Source: Collinsella aerofaciens
GTDB taxonomy: Bacteria; Actinomycetota; Coriobacteriia; Coriobacteriales; Coriobacteriaceae
Direction of reading: 5' to 3'
Assembly (NCBI RefSeq): GCF_028207065.1
Contig: NZ_JAQLFP010000002.1
Coordinates: forward strand, 1 to 64,000
DNA length: 64,000 nt
In this document: one piece after another, positions 48,848 to 56,953 of the stretch
Layout: each line of letters begins with the position of its first letter
How positions within the stretch are numbered: position 1 is the first letter of the stretch
Program-made: the position numbers and the translations under genes
The notes under the pieces: model-generated
The model's database searches: none
Told to the model about the DNA's origin: nothing
The model's input: only the letters and a program-made list of their open reading frames with translations

Positions 48848-49073
48848 CGCCCCCCCTAAAGTGGGACGCGGTTTCCCATGAGGCTCGATCGGGAAAGTGC
48901 ATCCCGGTTCGAGTGCCGATTGCGGGATGTAGTTTCCGGAACGGGCCCGTTTGGGAAACCGTGTCCCGTTTCGAGTCGAAATTCTGGGACACAGTTTCCC
49001 AGCGAGGTCCCATGGGGAAAGTCTGACCCAGAATTTGCCTGGATAGTGGGACGCACTTTCCGGAGGGCTGTTC
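48848..49073. repeat. Array of alternating GGAAA/TTTCC palindromes, locus 3
   Basis: Seven arms alternate in direction (for example GGGAAAGTGCATCCCG, CGGGATGTAGTTTCC, GGGAAACCGTGTCCCG, GGGACACAGTTTCCC). The inner halves co-vary within a pair: CATCCC/GGGATG, then TGTCCC/GGGACA. The array fills the gap between the DUF956 gene and tRNA-Arg. Confidence 0.75.
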
Positions 49074-49141
49074 CACCACAACTTCGAAGAGTGGCTACAC
49101 GCTGCATCACAACGTGTAAATCTGCTACACTAGTACAACAT

Positions 49142-49217
49142 GCCTCCGTAGCTCAGGGGATAGAGCACCGCTCTCCTAAAGCGGGTGTCGACGGTTCGAA
49201 TCCGCCCGGGGGCACCA
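49142..49217 (+). tRNA. tRNA-Arg, anticodon CCT
   Basis: A full cloverleaf: acceptor GCCTCCG pairs with CGGGGGC (one G-T), D-arm AGCTCAGGGGATAGAGC, anticodon stem CCGCT/AGCGG with loop CTCCTAA giving CCT, T-loop TTCGAAT, and encoded CCA. It reads AGG codons. Its 3' half is the attachment site of the element that follows. Confidence 0.95.
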
Positions 49218-49219
49218 GA
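49172..49219. repeat. attL: 48-bp direct repeat inside tRNA-Arg
   Basis: It begins TCTCCTAAAGCGGGTGTC in the anticodon loop and runs two bases past the CCA end. It is identical to 62674-62721. Confidence 0.93.
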
Positions 49220-49347
49220 AAAATCGCAGGTCAGGAGTTAATTTTGCTTCTGACCTGTTCTGGTTTTAGGGTTAAGAACTGCTTTTGTTTGTAAATTTGG
49301 TAAGTAAATAATTTAACTTACCGAGTTTTCCACTGAAAACAGGAAAT

Positions 49348-49512
49348 CACCATTTTGGGGATAAAAAGTTTTCAACAGCCGTTAGTCGGTTCCATTTTGG
49401 TGAAGCGCTTCCTCAATTTGGGTAAAAAATTTCACCATTTTGATGATTCGGCTGCTTTGAGTTTTTGATAAAAACGCCTGTTCAGAAGCTTGCGCTATAC
49501 CCATTTTGGTGA
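49348..49512. repeat. Four CCATTTTGG(T/G)GA direct repeats beside attL
   Basis: Copies start at about 49348, 49392, 49433 and 49501, and the third is degenerate. Their position 130-290 bases inside the left end suits integrase arm-binding sites. Replication iterons are the other option. Confidence 0.55.
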
Positions 49513-49545
49513 AACCAATTAATAGAGAAATATACTATAAAAATA

Positions 49546-49722
49546 TAGGGACGGCGATGCCGTCCTCTTCGCTCGCGAAGCTCGCTGCGCGGCCACGTAC
49601 CGTGTCCTTGCCGCCGGCTAAGCCGTCGATAAAGAATAGGGACAGCGATGCTGTCCCCCTTCGCTCGCGAAGCTCGCTGCGCGGTCACGTGCCGTGACCT
49701 TGCCGCCGGCTGTGCCGTCGAT
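49546..49722. repeat. Tandem pair of 84-base structured repeats (period 91)
   Basis: Copies at about 49548-49632 and 49639-49722 share CTTCGCTCGCGAAGCTCGCT and other segments. Hairpin GGACGGC-GAT-GCCGTCC in the first becomes GGGACAGC-GAT-GCTGTCCC in the second, a compensating change. Confidence 0.7.
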
Positions 49723-49758
49723 TGATTCGCTCACTGCGTTCGCTGATTGATTGATGGA

Positions 49759-49992
49759 CTAATCCGTTTTCTCAGTCACACCAGTCATGAGTGCAGCGAT
49801 TGTCATGTCGAATCCGTTAGCAATTTTACAGAGGTTAGAAAGACTGACATTTCTTCGTCCGACCTCTATCGAGGCGTAGTAAGACCTGTCCATGCCGATG
49901 CGATTCGCAAATTGTACTTGAGAGTAACCAGACTTTGATCTTAATTCTTTGCAGCGTAGACCAAAGGATCGTTGTAGCGGCGAGATATCCAT
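49759..49992 (-). CDS. XRE-family helix-turn-helix regulator
   Basis: The 77-residue Cro/CI-type DNA-binding protein has LRCKELRSKSGYSQVQFANRIGMDRSYYASIEVGRRNVSLSNLCKIANGFDMTIAAL. The start is taken at ATG 49992 (MDISPL); an in-frame ATG at 50007 is also possible. A minus-strand promoter (TTGTAT, 16 bases, TATACA) inside the palindromic region just upstream would give a very short or absent leader. It is divergent from the giant surface-protein gene, which it may repress along with itself. Confidence 0.85.
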   Translation of the reverse strand: MDISPLQRSFGLRCKELRSKSGYSQVQFANRIGMDRSYYASIEVGRRNVSLSNLCKIANGFDMTIAALMTGVTEKTD

Positions 49993-50048
49993 GACAAAAA
50001 GAGTCATGGATTGTTGTATAAAAGCCAACGGACTATATACAACAATCC
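49987..50048. promoter_or_regulatory. Palindromic operator region between XRE gene and surface-protein gene
   Basis: ATCCATGAC and its complement (49987-50011) form one palindrome. GGATTGTTGTATA (50008-50020) and its exact complement (50036-50048) form another, 15 bases apart. Both overlap the likely start and promoter of the XRE gene. Confidence 0.65.
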
Positions 50049-50129
50049 CTGTTAAAGCGCATAATTATCTCTATTGGAAAGCACTCTGATGCCCAGTCGG
50101 ATAGGGCACGGAAAAGGAATGGAATAGCA

Positions 50130-53100
50130 ATGACTCAGGGAAAGCATTTCGCTGCCGGCGGCGATCACTTCGCCACACTGCCAAACAAAAAGATTCACGC
50201 CCCGAAGGGGATCGCGCGTCTGACCGTCACCGCGGCGACCATGGCCGCCATGACCGGATCGAGCCTCATCTCACCGTTCACGGCATTCGCCCAGACCGGT
50301 GACGGGGGCACGCAGCACCCCGCCGTGATGTCGCCGATCGCCGCCCACGCCGGCGCGGCATCCGGTGTCGGCGCGAAATCCGCCGCACAGACCATCGCGG
50401 ACCTGCAGAAGGCAGTCGACGAGGCGAAGGCGAAGGAGGACGCCGCCAAGGCATCCTACGATGAGGCCGCCGGTCCCTACAACGAGGCGGCTTCCGCCCG
50501 CGACCAGGCCAAGGCATCCTACGATTCGGCAGTCAGCGCCGGCACGGCAGCCGACCGAGCGGCAATGGACGAGTACGCCCGTCAGGTCGCGGAGGGCAAG
50601 GACGCCGCCGATGCTGCCGGCAAGGACCTCGAGCAGGCGAAGGCGGGTCTCGCAGACGCCAAGGCGGATGCATCCGAGAAGGACGAAGCGTACCAGTCCG
50701 CCATCAAGGCGGCTCAGGATGCCAAGGATGCCCTCGATAAAGCCAAGGCAGATGCCGTAAGCGCCACCCCGGAGGCTATCCGTGCCGCCGAGCAGGCGGT
50801 ACGCGACGCCCAGGCTGCCGTGGACAGGGCACAGGCCGATCTCGACAACGCCAACGCGACGCTTGGCGAGGCCCAGTCCAAGTTGGTTGCGGCCCAGTCT
50901 GCAAAGGATGCCGCCGAAGCCGTCCTCGCCGCAGCCCAGCAGAACAAGGACACGACGGATGCGAAGGCCGCAGCCGCCAGCGCCGCCTACGAGAAGGCGA
51001 AAGCCGACCTCGCCGCAGCGGAGGCAGGCGCCAGCGGCCCGGAGTACGATGCGGCAAAACAGAAGGTCGCGGACGCAGAGGCAGCCCTCGCTACCGCACG
51101 AGCGGCACAGTCCCAGTGCGAGTCCGAGCTCGAGCAGGCACAGTCCGCTGCGGCAACGGCACAAGCCGACCTGAATGATGCCCAGGTGGCCCTCTCCGTA
51201 AAGCAGCAGGCCGCGGCCGATGCCGAATCCGGCGTGAACGCCGCCCAGTCCGCACTCGATGCCGCGAACGCCGACCTCGATGCGGCCAAGCAGGCGAATG
51301 CCGACGCCGTCGCCAAGCTGGATGCAGCGAAGCAGGCTGTCAAGGACGCTGAGTCCGCCAAGGCAGCCGCCGATGTAGAGCTTGCGAACGCCAAGGCCGC
51401 AAAGGATACCGCAGACGCCGCCGTGACCGCCGCGCAGCAGAAGGTCGACGAGGCCCAGGCGAAACTCGATTCCGCCGACGCGCAGCTCAAGCAGGGAGCC
51501 ATCGGCTTCTTCCGTGCCATGGGTGCCGATGACGCAGTCAACATCATCCTGAACGCCAAATATGCCGGAAAGACCGAAGTCGGCAACTCCAAAGACGCCA
51601 CGTCTCTTGACAATATGCTCAATGCGATCAAGTGGATGAAGTCCGTCAACGACTACCGCAAGTCGGTCGGCCTGTCCGAGCTCCATGTCACCTACAAGCT
51701 CATCGCCGGTGCCATTGCAGATGCCAACTACAGTGACACCGTGCTCGAGCATGCCCGCCAATATGATTTTGCCGAAAACCTGGCATGGAATTACGGAATC
51801 GATCCGAGTGGGCAGTGGATCGAGCAGGAGAAGGGCTTTTTCGACAAGGCAACGGAGGCCCTTTATGGAGTCACCGGTCTTGTCGGCAAGGATGCCTATG
51901 ATTTCTATGCAAAGAACGGCGTCGCAATCAACCATTGGATTGCAAACAACTGCCGCTGGGAGAACGGCAGCAGCGGCACCGTCGGCCATTACATGAACAT
52001 CATCAATCCCGAACTCGCCGTTATGGGAATGGCAACCTGCACCAAGGGCACCATGTCCGGGCTTCAGACGCAGTGCTACACCGCAGAGATCTCCGGCTGG
52101 TCCGGCTCCGGTTGGAACACGAACCCCATCTCCGTCGACGAGTACGAGCAAAAGCTGACCTCCTATATCAACGGTCTCAAGAACGCCAAGAGCGCACTCG
52201 ACGCAGCCAAGGCCGATCTCGCATCCAAGCAGCAGGCAGCCACCGACGCCGCTGAAACCGTCCAGCAGAAGCAGGACGCAGCGGATTCCGCACAGGCAGG
52301 TGTCGATGCCGCGAAGCAGGACGTCACCGATGCCCAGCGTGCCGTCGATGCCGCAAAGGCTGATCTCGCATCCAAGCAGCAGGGCGTCACGGATGCCCAG
52401 ACCGAGCTTGATGCGGCGAAATCGGACCTCGATGCCGCCAACGCGGCAGTCGATACGGCAAAGTCGACCGTCCAGCAGAAACAGGTCGCCTTTGATGCCG
52501 CCAACGCAGCCGTAACGGCCGCACAGACCAAGCTGGATTCCGCCAAGGCGAACACCGAGGCCAAGCAGCAGGGCGTCACGGATGCGAACGCCGATCTCGC
52601 GAAGTTCTTCCAGGACGTCGCCGATGCCAAGAAGGCGCTCGATACCGCAAAGAGCGCCCATGACGCGGCGGAAGCCGACCAGGCCGAGAAGGCGGCGGTC
52701 CTCGCAGCCGCCAAGCAAAAGGCGGATACCACCGCAAGCGCCCTCGCGGATGCCCAGCGTGCCGTCGATGCCGCAAAGGCCGACACCGGCGTTGCCGCCG
52801 ACAAGCTCACCGGCTCCCAGACCGATCTCGAGGACGCACAGTCGAACCTCGACATCCTCACCGGTCTTGCCGCGAAGCTCGCAGAGGCACAGCAGCGCGA
52901 GCAGGATGCAGTAAAGGCCGTCAATGACACCAAGGCCGCGCTCGATGCCGCGAAGGCGGATACCATCGCCGCCGAGTCCCTGGTCTCCGCCGCCGAGCAG
53001 GCGAAGGCGCAGGCAGACGCCAAGCTGGCGAGGCTGAACTCCATCGACGCCGGCGCGGCGCTCGCCTCCGGCCATGACGCGAACGCGGATGACGCCCTCA

Positions 53101-53486
53101 ACGCGCTTTTCGCCGCAGCAGTCGAGGCGCGTGCCAAGGTCGCGCCCGCAAAGGCAATCCTGGACGAGAAGCAGGCTGCGCTGGACGGACTCCAGCCCGG
53201 CTATGATGCGGCACTCGCCGCCTATGAGCTGGCGAAGTCCGACCGCATCGCGGCGGAGCAGAAGCTTTCCGATGAGATCGCACGACAGGAGGCGGAGGAG
53301 GCCGCAAAGCAGCAGGCGGCATACAGCCCGAAGCATCTCGCAGGCACGGAGACCGCCCAGCGCGGCAGTCTCGCCCAGACCGGCGACCGCGCGGGACTCA
53401 TCGGCGAGACGTTCGTCATCGGCGGTACCGTCCTCGTGGCGGCCGGCGTCTTCCTCGACCGGAAGAAGCGCCGCGAGCAGATGTAA
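50130..53486 (+). CDS. Giant coiled-coil surface protein with central CAP-like domain and sortase-type tail
   Basis: The 1118-residue secreted protein has an extended signal peptide (to about residue 56, ...SPFTAFAQTGD). Alanine-rich heptad coiled coil covers about 90-450 and 690-1070, with repeated ADLASKQQ(G/A)xTDA blocks in the second part. A globular insert at about 455-665 (MLNAIKWMKSVNDYRKSVGLSELHV, HARQYDFAENLAW, NCRWENGSSGTVGHYMNIINPELAVMGMAT) has the look of a CAP/SCP domain. The tail is LAQTG at 1081-1085, a hydrophobic span and RKKRREQM, i.e. cell-wall sorting. It is probably a long rod displaying the CAP domain. It is cargo of the mobile element. Confidence 0.88.
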   Translation: MTQGKHFAAGGDHFATLPNKKIHAPKGIARLTVTAATMAAMTGSSLISPFTAFAQTGDGGTQHPAVMSPIAAHAGAASGVGAKSAAQTIADLQKAVDEAKAKEDAAKASYDEAAGPYNEAASARDQAKASYDSAVSAGTAADRAAMDEYARQVAEGKDAADAAGKDLEQAKAGLADAKADASEKDEAYQSAIKAAQDAKDALDKAKADAVSATPEAIRAAEQAVRDAQAAVDRAQADLDNANATLGEAQSKLVAAQSAKDAAEAVLAAAQQNKDTTDAKAAAASAAYEKAKADLAAAEAGASGPEYDAAKQKVADAEAALATARAAQSQCESELEQAQSAAATAQADLNDAQVALSVKQQAAADAESGVNAAQSALDAANADLDAAKQANADAVAKLDAAKQAVKDAESAKAAADVELANAKAAKDTADAAVTAAQQKVDEAQAKLDSADAQLKQGAIGFFRAMGADDAVNIILNAKYAGKTEVGNSKDATSLDNMLNAIKWMKSVNDYRKSVGLSELHVTYKLIAGAIADANYSDTVLEHARQYDFAENLAWNYGIDPSGQWIEQEKGFFDKATEALYGVTGLVGKDAYDFYAKNGVAINHWIANNCRWENGSSGTVGHYMNIINPELAVMGMATCTKGTMSGLQTQCYTAEISGWSGSGWNTNPISVDEYEQKLTSYINGLKNAKSALDAAKADLASKQQAATDAAETVQQKQDAADSAQAGVDAAKQDVTDAQRAVDAAKADLASKQQGVTDAQTELDAAKSDLDAANAAVDTAKSTVQQKQVAFDAANAAVTAAQTKLDSAKANTEAKQQGVTDANADLAKFFQDVADAKKALDTAKSAHDAAEADQAEKAAVLAAAKQKADTTASALADAQRAVDAAKADTGVAADKLTGSQTDLEDAQSNLDILTGLAAKLAEAQQREQDAVKAVNDTKAALDAAKADTIAAESLVSAAEQAKAQADAKLARLNSIDAGAALASGHDANADDALNALFAAAVEARAKVAPAKAILDEKQAALDGLQPGYDAALAAYELAKSDRIAAEQKLSDEIARQEAEEAAKQQAAYSPKHLAGTETAQRGSLAQTGDRAGLIGETFVIGGTVLVAAGVFLDRKKRREQM

Positions 53487-53494
53487 AAGCGAGT

Positions 53495-53533
53495 CGGGCG
53501 TTGGATATCGGCTAGTGTCCAACGCCCGGTTTC
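53495..53533 (+). terminator. Terminator of the surface-protein gene
   Basis: CGGGCGTTGGA pairs with TCCAACGCCCG and is followed by GTTTC. It stands before the lipoprotein gene, which may be read through or separately transcribed. Confidence 0.75.
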
Positions 53534-53551
53534 ATGGACGGGGAGATCGGT

Positions 53552-54196
53552 GTGAGAAAAAAGGCTATTATCGTTGCGCTTCTGGTGTGCCTTTCGGCAC
53601 CTCAACTTGGATGTGCCGGCGTTGCAAAGCAAGGAAGCGGCTCTACGGAAAGGGCCGCCACAGCGGTAAAGAACAAAGACAAAAAGAAGCCAAGCGAAGA
53701 AAAGGCGGCGCAAACCTCTGGAACCAAGACCGAGGAGAAGAAAGAATCCGACGACAAGGACCAGAAGTCCGATGACTCCAAGAAGGAGGATAACAAGTCT
53801 TCCGATTCCTCGAAGTCGGACAGCAAGGGCGATTCCTCCCAGTCCAAGCAGAATTCCGGCAATTCGCAGGGCTCTGGCAGCAACAATTCCTCTTCCAACG
53901 GCGGTAGCCAGAAGAAGTGGGTTGCCGAGCAGGGCCACTGGGAGACTGATTACAGCCAGGTCTGGGTGCCGAATGTGGTATATACGCGTCATGAACGTTA
54001 CATTTGTAGTGCATGCGGTGCATCTTTCGATTCTATAGCCGCTTGGTCAGCTCATAGTGACGCAATGTGGGAACAAGGTCAAGACCATGGAGCATATATC
54101 AATGATTCGTATACTACCTCTGAGGACCAGGGACATTATGAACAGAAGGCTACGGGGCAGCATTGGGTCGTCGATGTTGCCGGTCACTGGGAATGA
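53552..54196 (+). CDS. Lipoprotein with low-complexity stalk and C2H2-like motif
   Basis: The 214-residue protein has a signal peptide ending in the lipobox PQLGC (GTG start at 53552, GGGGAG upstream). A highly charged Ser/Lys/Asp stalk of about 100 residues follows. The C-terminal part has RYICSACGASFDSIAAWSAHSDAMWEQGQDHGAY, a C-x2-C...H arrangement like a classical zinc finger. It is flanked by two copies of a (Q/A)GHWxxD-type motif (EQGHWETDYSQVWVPN; VDVAGHWE). It should be anchored outside the cell, an odd place for such a finger. Position suggests partnership with the surface protein. Confidence 0.75.
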   Translation: MRKKAIIVALLVCLSAPQLGCAGVAKQGSGSTERAATAVKNKDKKKPSEEKAAQTSGTKTEEKKESDDKDQKSDDSKKEDNKSSDSSKSDSKGDSSQSKQNSGNSQGSGSNNSSSNGGSQKKWVAEQGHWETDYSQVWVPNVVYTRHERYICSACGASFDSIAAWSAHSDAMWEQGQDHGAYINDSYTTSEDQGHYEQKATGQHWVVDVAGHWE

Positions 54197-54247
54197 TGGA
54201 CATATGTTCCTCTCCTCTTACATTCGGTAAATGTTTATTTATTTGTG

Positions 54248-54272
54248 GGCGGCCGGTTCGGCCGCCTTTTTT
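54248..54272 (+). terminator. Terminator of the lipoprotein gene
   Basis: GGCGGCC pairs with GGCCGCC over a five-base loop and six T residues follow. Confidence 0.88.
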
Positions 54273-54639
54273 AGACGCCCAGTCTGGGAGCAAACGATAG
54301 AAAAGCAATCAAACGAGAGGCCGTTCCAAAAGAATCCGGCGGTGCCGGATGCTTTGGGCAAAACCTTCCGCAAATCGGTAAGGTCTTCCATCAACTTGCT
54401 TCAGCCCTCGCCCGGAGTCCGCTGCGCGGTAATGCAAACACTCGGCATCCCTCGCATTCGCATCACCGCTCCGCTCTCGCTACAGCGAATTTCTAACACT
54501 CAGCATCCTTCGCGTTAAAAATTCGCTTCCGCTCACGGTCTCCGCTGACACTACGACACCGCGAAGCCTTTCGCTCGAAACGAGGCCTCTCATTTCGTGT
54601 CTACGCTACGCTCCGCCCAATCGCCGTTCCGGTGATTGC

Positions 54640-54785
54640 AAGATGACTGTGGGTGGCATTTTTGTGGGCCCATTCGGACCCCAAAAACACCACGCCACAG
54701 ACCTTGCCTATCGCCTGCTGCGGCGATAAGGTTATCGTGAAGTTGAAACTTCGCGATGAAGAATCGCGGCGACGATTCTTCATTT
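54640..54785. other. Probable oriT region upstream of mobC
   Basis: The gap from 54273 to 54886 has no convincing gene. Within it are an imperfect inverted repeat (GGTGGCATTTTTGTGGG at 54652-54668 with CCCCAAAAACACCAC at 54679-54693), TATCGCC-TGCTGC-GGCGATA (54709-54728), GAAGTTGAAACTTC (54739-54752) and GAAGAATCG...CGATTCTTC (54758-54781). Clustered repeats just before mobC and the relaxase gene are typical of an origin of transfer. The nick site cannot be named. Confidence 0.55.
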
Positions 54786-54886
54786 TTGGAACGACGCCAG
54801 CCGTTCCTCATCAAGGAAAGCGAATCGCATAGCAGGTTTTGATCGGAGGCCTCTCCGATCGCTGATTCGTTTTCCGAGGAGGAATC

Positions 54887-55419
54887 ATGAGCAGGCTCCG
54901 CCCACACACCGTCAAGGCGTCTCTTTCAAATGACGAGAAGAAAACCATCGCTGCAATCGCAAAGCGACATGAGATGAGCGAGGCGGAACTCATCCGCTTC
55001 GTTTTGTGCAATGCCGACGATCTCGATATCGATTTTGGTTTTTCGGAAATCGCTGGGCAGAAATTCCGAACCGATGACATTCACGTCCGGGTCTCGCCGG
55101 AAGAAAAAAGAAAATCGAAAGCAATGCTGATTCCCTTGGCGTGACCGTGAGCTCGTATGCGCGGCGCGTACTGCTCAAAGGGAATGTCGAGAAAATCGAT
55201 GTCGATCGGGCGTCGATCGACAAGATTTATCACGAACTTCTGAAGGAAGGAACGAATCTCAATCAGCTGATGTACTTCGTGAACGCCCAGGGGCTTCCCG
55301 CGTACAACGAGAAAGCTGTTTTCCGCACACTCGAAAAGGTTTACCAAGTTGGGCGTAAGCTGGACTGTTTTATCGATGAGCTCGAGAAGCGCTATTTCGT
55401 TGGTGGTGATGTGAAGTGA
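54887..55419 (+). pseudogene. mobC: MobC-like mobilization protein, split by a -1 frameshift
   Basis: The first frame (54887-55144) encodes VKASLSNDEKKTIAAIAKRHEMSEAELIRFVL and then the second motif start HVRVSPEEK. After a run of six A residues at 55104-55109 the reading continues in the -1 frame as IESNADSLGVTVSSYARRVLLKGN to 55419, restoring a normal MobC-type ending. The first frame stops in GTGA, where a GTG could restart the second part. Three readings are possible: a disabling insertion, a programmed slip, or two coupled genes. MobC helps the relaxase open oriT. It overlaps the relaxase start by four bases. Confidence 0.7.
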
Positions 55420-56615
55420 CGGTTATCAAACAGAAAAGCGTTTCGAGCGATCGCTACGCAAAGAACGTCCGTAAATACATCAACGGAAAAGATGCGCTTG
55501 CGCGTGGTGGCTGGAACATCGAATACAGCGATCGCTGGTTTTCGAAAATGGATAGAACCAGAAAGGTTTTCCATCACGACAAGCCGTCGAGAGCCGGAGC
55601 CAAAAACGTAATCTTGCTTCATCAGATCCTCGCGTTCCTTCCGGAAGAATGCTCATGCAACGGGGGCAAGATGACCCCCGATGCATGTTTGGCCTACGCG
55701 GAGCAATGGCTTGCGAAGCACTATCTGCATCAACAGGTGATTCTCGCGCTGCACGAAGAAAGCGATAAGGCGGGAAAACGCTACGCAGTGCACATGGCGA
55801 TCAACCGTACCGATTTGTTAACTGGCAAGCGTTGCGAGACGGGCGGGCGGCATGGAAAGTACGAACGCGCCTCATGGGTCCGCGAACTCGATAAGGACTG
55901 GAATCTCGCCCAGCTCGAAAAGGGAAAGAAGAATTCGAAGATTCGAGATCGACAGCCGCGCGATATTGAAAAGGAGATTGTCGATCGCGGAGAGTACAGT
56001 TATAAAAACAATCTGCGCGAGCTGATCCATATTGCAATCAACGACTACCACCCGAAGAATATGGAGCAGTTCAAAAAATTACTTGCCTCATGGGGCGTAG
56101 ACATTTTCATCAAGAACAATCGTGTCTATGCGACAGATCTTGATATCAAAGAGGCCGGCAACCCGAAGTGCACTTTCAACCTGACCCGTCTTGACGGTCG
56201 GTTTGCGGTCAAGCAACTTGAGGTGGCCTTCAAAAATAACGTGCTTGAAGCCGAGCGAGCCCTTCCTTATGAGAGGCGTTGCGAGATTTACATTCAACGG
56301 CTTAAGAAAGCGTATTCGGCGTGGGTCGAGCAGGCAAAGGCGAGCAAGGGCGTCGCCTACAATCTCTTCCCTAAGTTCATCGCACCGAAGTGCGATGAAG
56401 ATCTGCTCGAGGATCCGGCGGTTCGTGATGAGCTTCTTGCCCGGCGCGGTTACGCAAGGGAGATTCGAAACCGTTACGCCGGCGCCGTTCCCGATGCTGG
56501 CGATGACCGCGTTCGCGCCGCAGGCCGAGCCCATGGTGGCAACGTCGACATCTCGCCGCAGGTCGATCGTGCGGTCGACCGAGGCGATTACGCTCGCGGA
56601 GACACGCCTCGCTAG
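55416..56615 (+). CDS. mobA: Relaxase / mobilization nuclease (MOBP-like)
   Basis: The 399-residue protein should nick oriT and lead the strand into a recipient cell. An N-terminal tyrosine candidate is in SDRYAKNVRKYI. The histidine region LHEESDKAGKRYAVHMAINRTD (H113, H126) is the metal-binding motif of relaxases. The middle is helical; the end is a short disordered tail (GRAHGGNVDISPQVDRAVDRGDYARGDTPR). It is shorter than many MobA proteins because it lacks a primase or other C-terminal domain. Translation may be coupled to mobC. Confidence 0.8.
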   Translation: MTVIKQKSVSSDRYAKNVRKYINGKDALARGGWNIEYSDRWFSKMDRTRKVFHHDKPSRAGAKNVILLHQILAFLPEECSCNGGKMTPDACLAYAEQWLAKHYLHQQVILALHEESDKAGKRYAVHMAINRTDLLTGKRCETGGRHGKYERASWVRELDKDWNLAQLEKGKKNSKIRDRQPRDIEKEIVDRGEYSYKNNLRELIHIAINDYHPKNMEQFKKLLASWGVDIFIKNNRVYATDLDIKEAGNPKCTFNLTRLDGRFAVKQLEVAFKNNVLEAERALPYERRCEIYIQRLKKAYSAWVEQAKASKGVAYNLFPKFIAPKCDEDLLEDPAVRDELLARRGYAREIRNRYAGAVPDAGDDRVRAAGRAHGGNVDISPQVDRAVDRGDYARGDTPR

Positions 56616-56802
56616 TTTTGGAGAGCCTATCGTCGGTGCCCTAGCGTGCTGCCATCCAGTGCCGATTCTTTCATGCTCGCAATTCGGCGAGGGTGAGGAG
56701 TATGAATTGATCGGCGGGAGTCAGCCGCTCTGATAGAATCGTCCTTGCTGTCGGCAGCCCTCGTGCCGGGCAGAGCCCTCCATTCGATGGGAGGTGATGC
56801 CC

Positions 56803-56928
56803 ATGACCGATTTCACCGAGCTCGTGAAGCTCCTGACCGCTACGGTCTCGCTCCTCACGGCCCTTGTCGGCCTTTCCAAGGCACTCAAGCAGGGCTCGAA
56901 GCCCAAAAAGAAAGGCCACCGTCGCTAA
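56803..56928 (+). CDS. Small membrane peptide (41 residues), possible type I toxin
   Basis: Too short for usual gene calls, but it has a strong GGGAGGTGA site six bases before ATG 56803. It encodes MTDFTELVKLLTATVSLLTA then LVGLSKALKQGSKPKKKGHRR: one amphipathic or membrane helix and a strongly basic tail. This layout resembles the holin-like/Fst peptides found on Gram-positive mobile elements. An inverted repeat follows at 56954-56990. Toxicity is not shown by sequence. Confidence 0.6.
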   Translation: MTDFTELVKLLTATVSLLTALVGLSKALKQGSKPKKKGHRR

Positions 56929-56953
56929 GACGATGACCTAACTCTATTAAGCA

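Noticed and set aside
48848..49073. Repeat array considered as a CRISPR
   Set aside because: The units alternate in direction and vary in their centres, with no constant direct repeat, no regular spacers and no cas genes nearby.
50271..53522. 1083-codon frame antisense to the surface-protein gene
   Set aside because: It arises from the repetitive GC-rich coding sequence on the plus strand; Leu/Gly/Cys-rich with no domain.
56191..56733. 180-codon frame overlapping the end of the relaxase
   Set aside because: Serine/arginine-rich shadow frame without a ribosome site.
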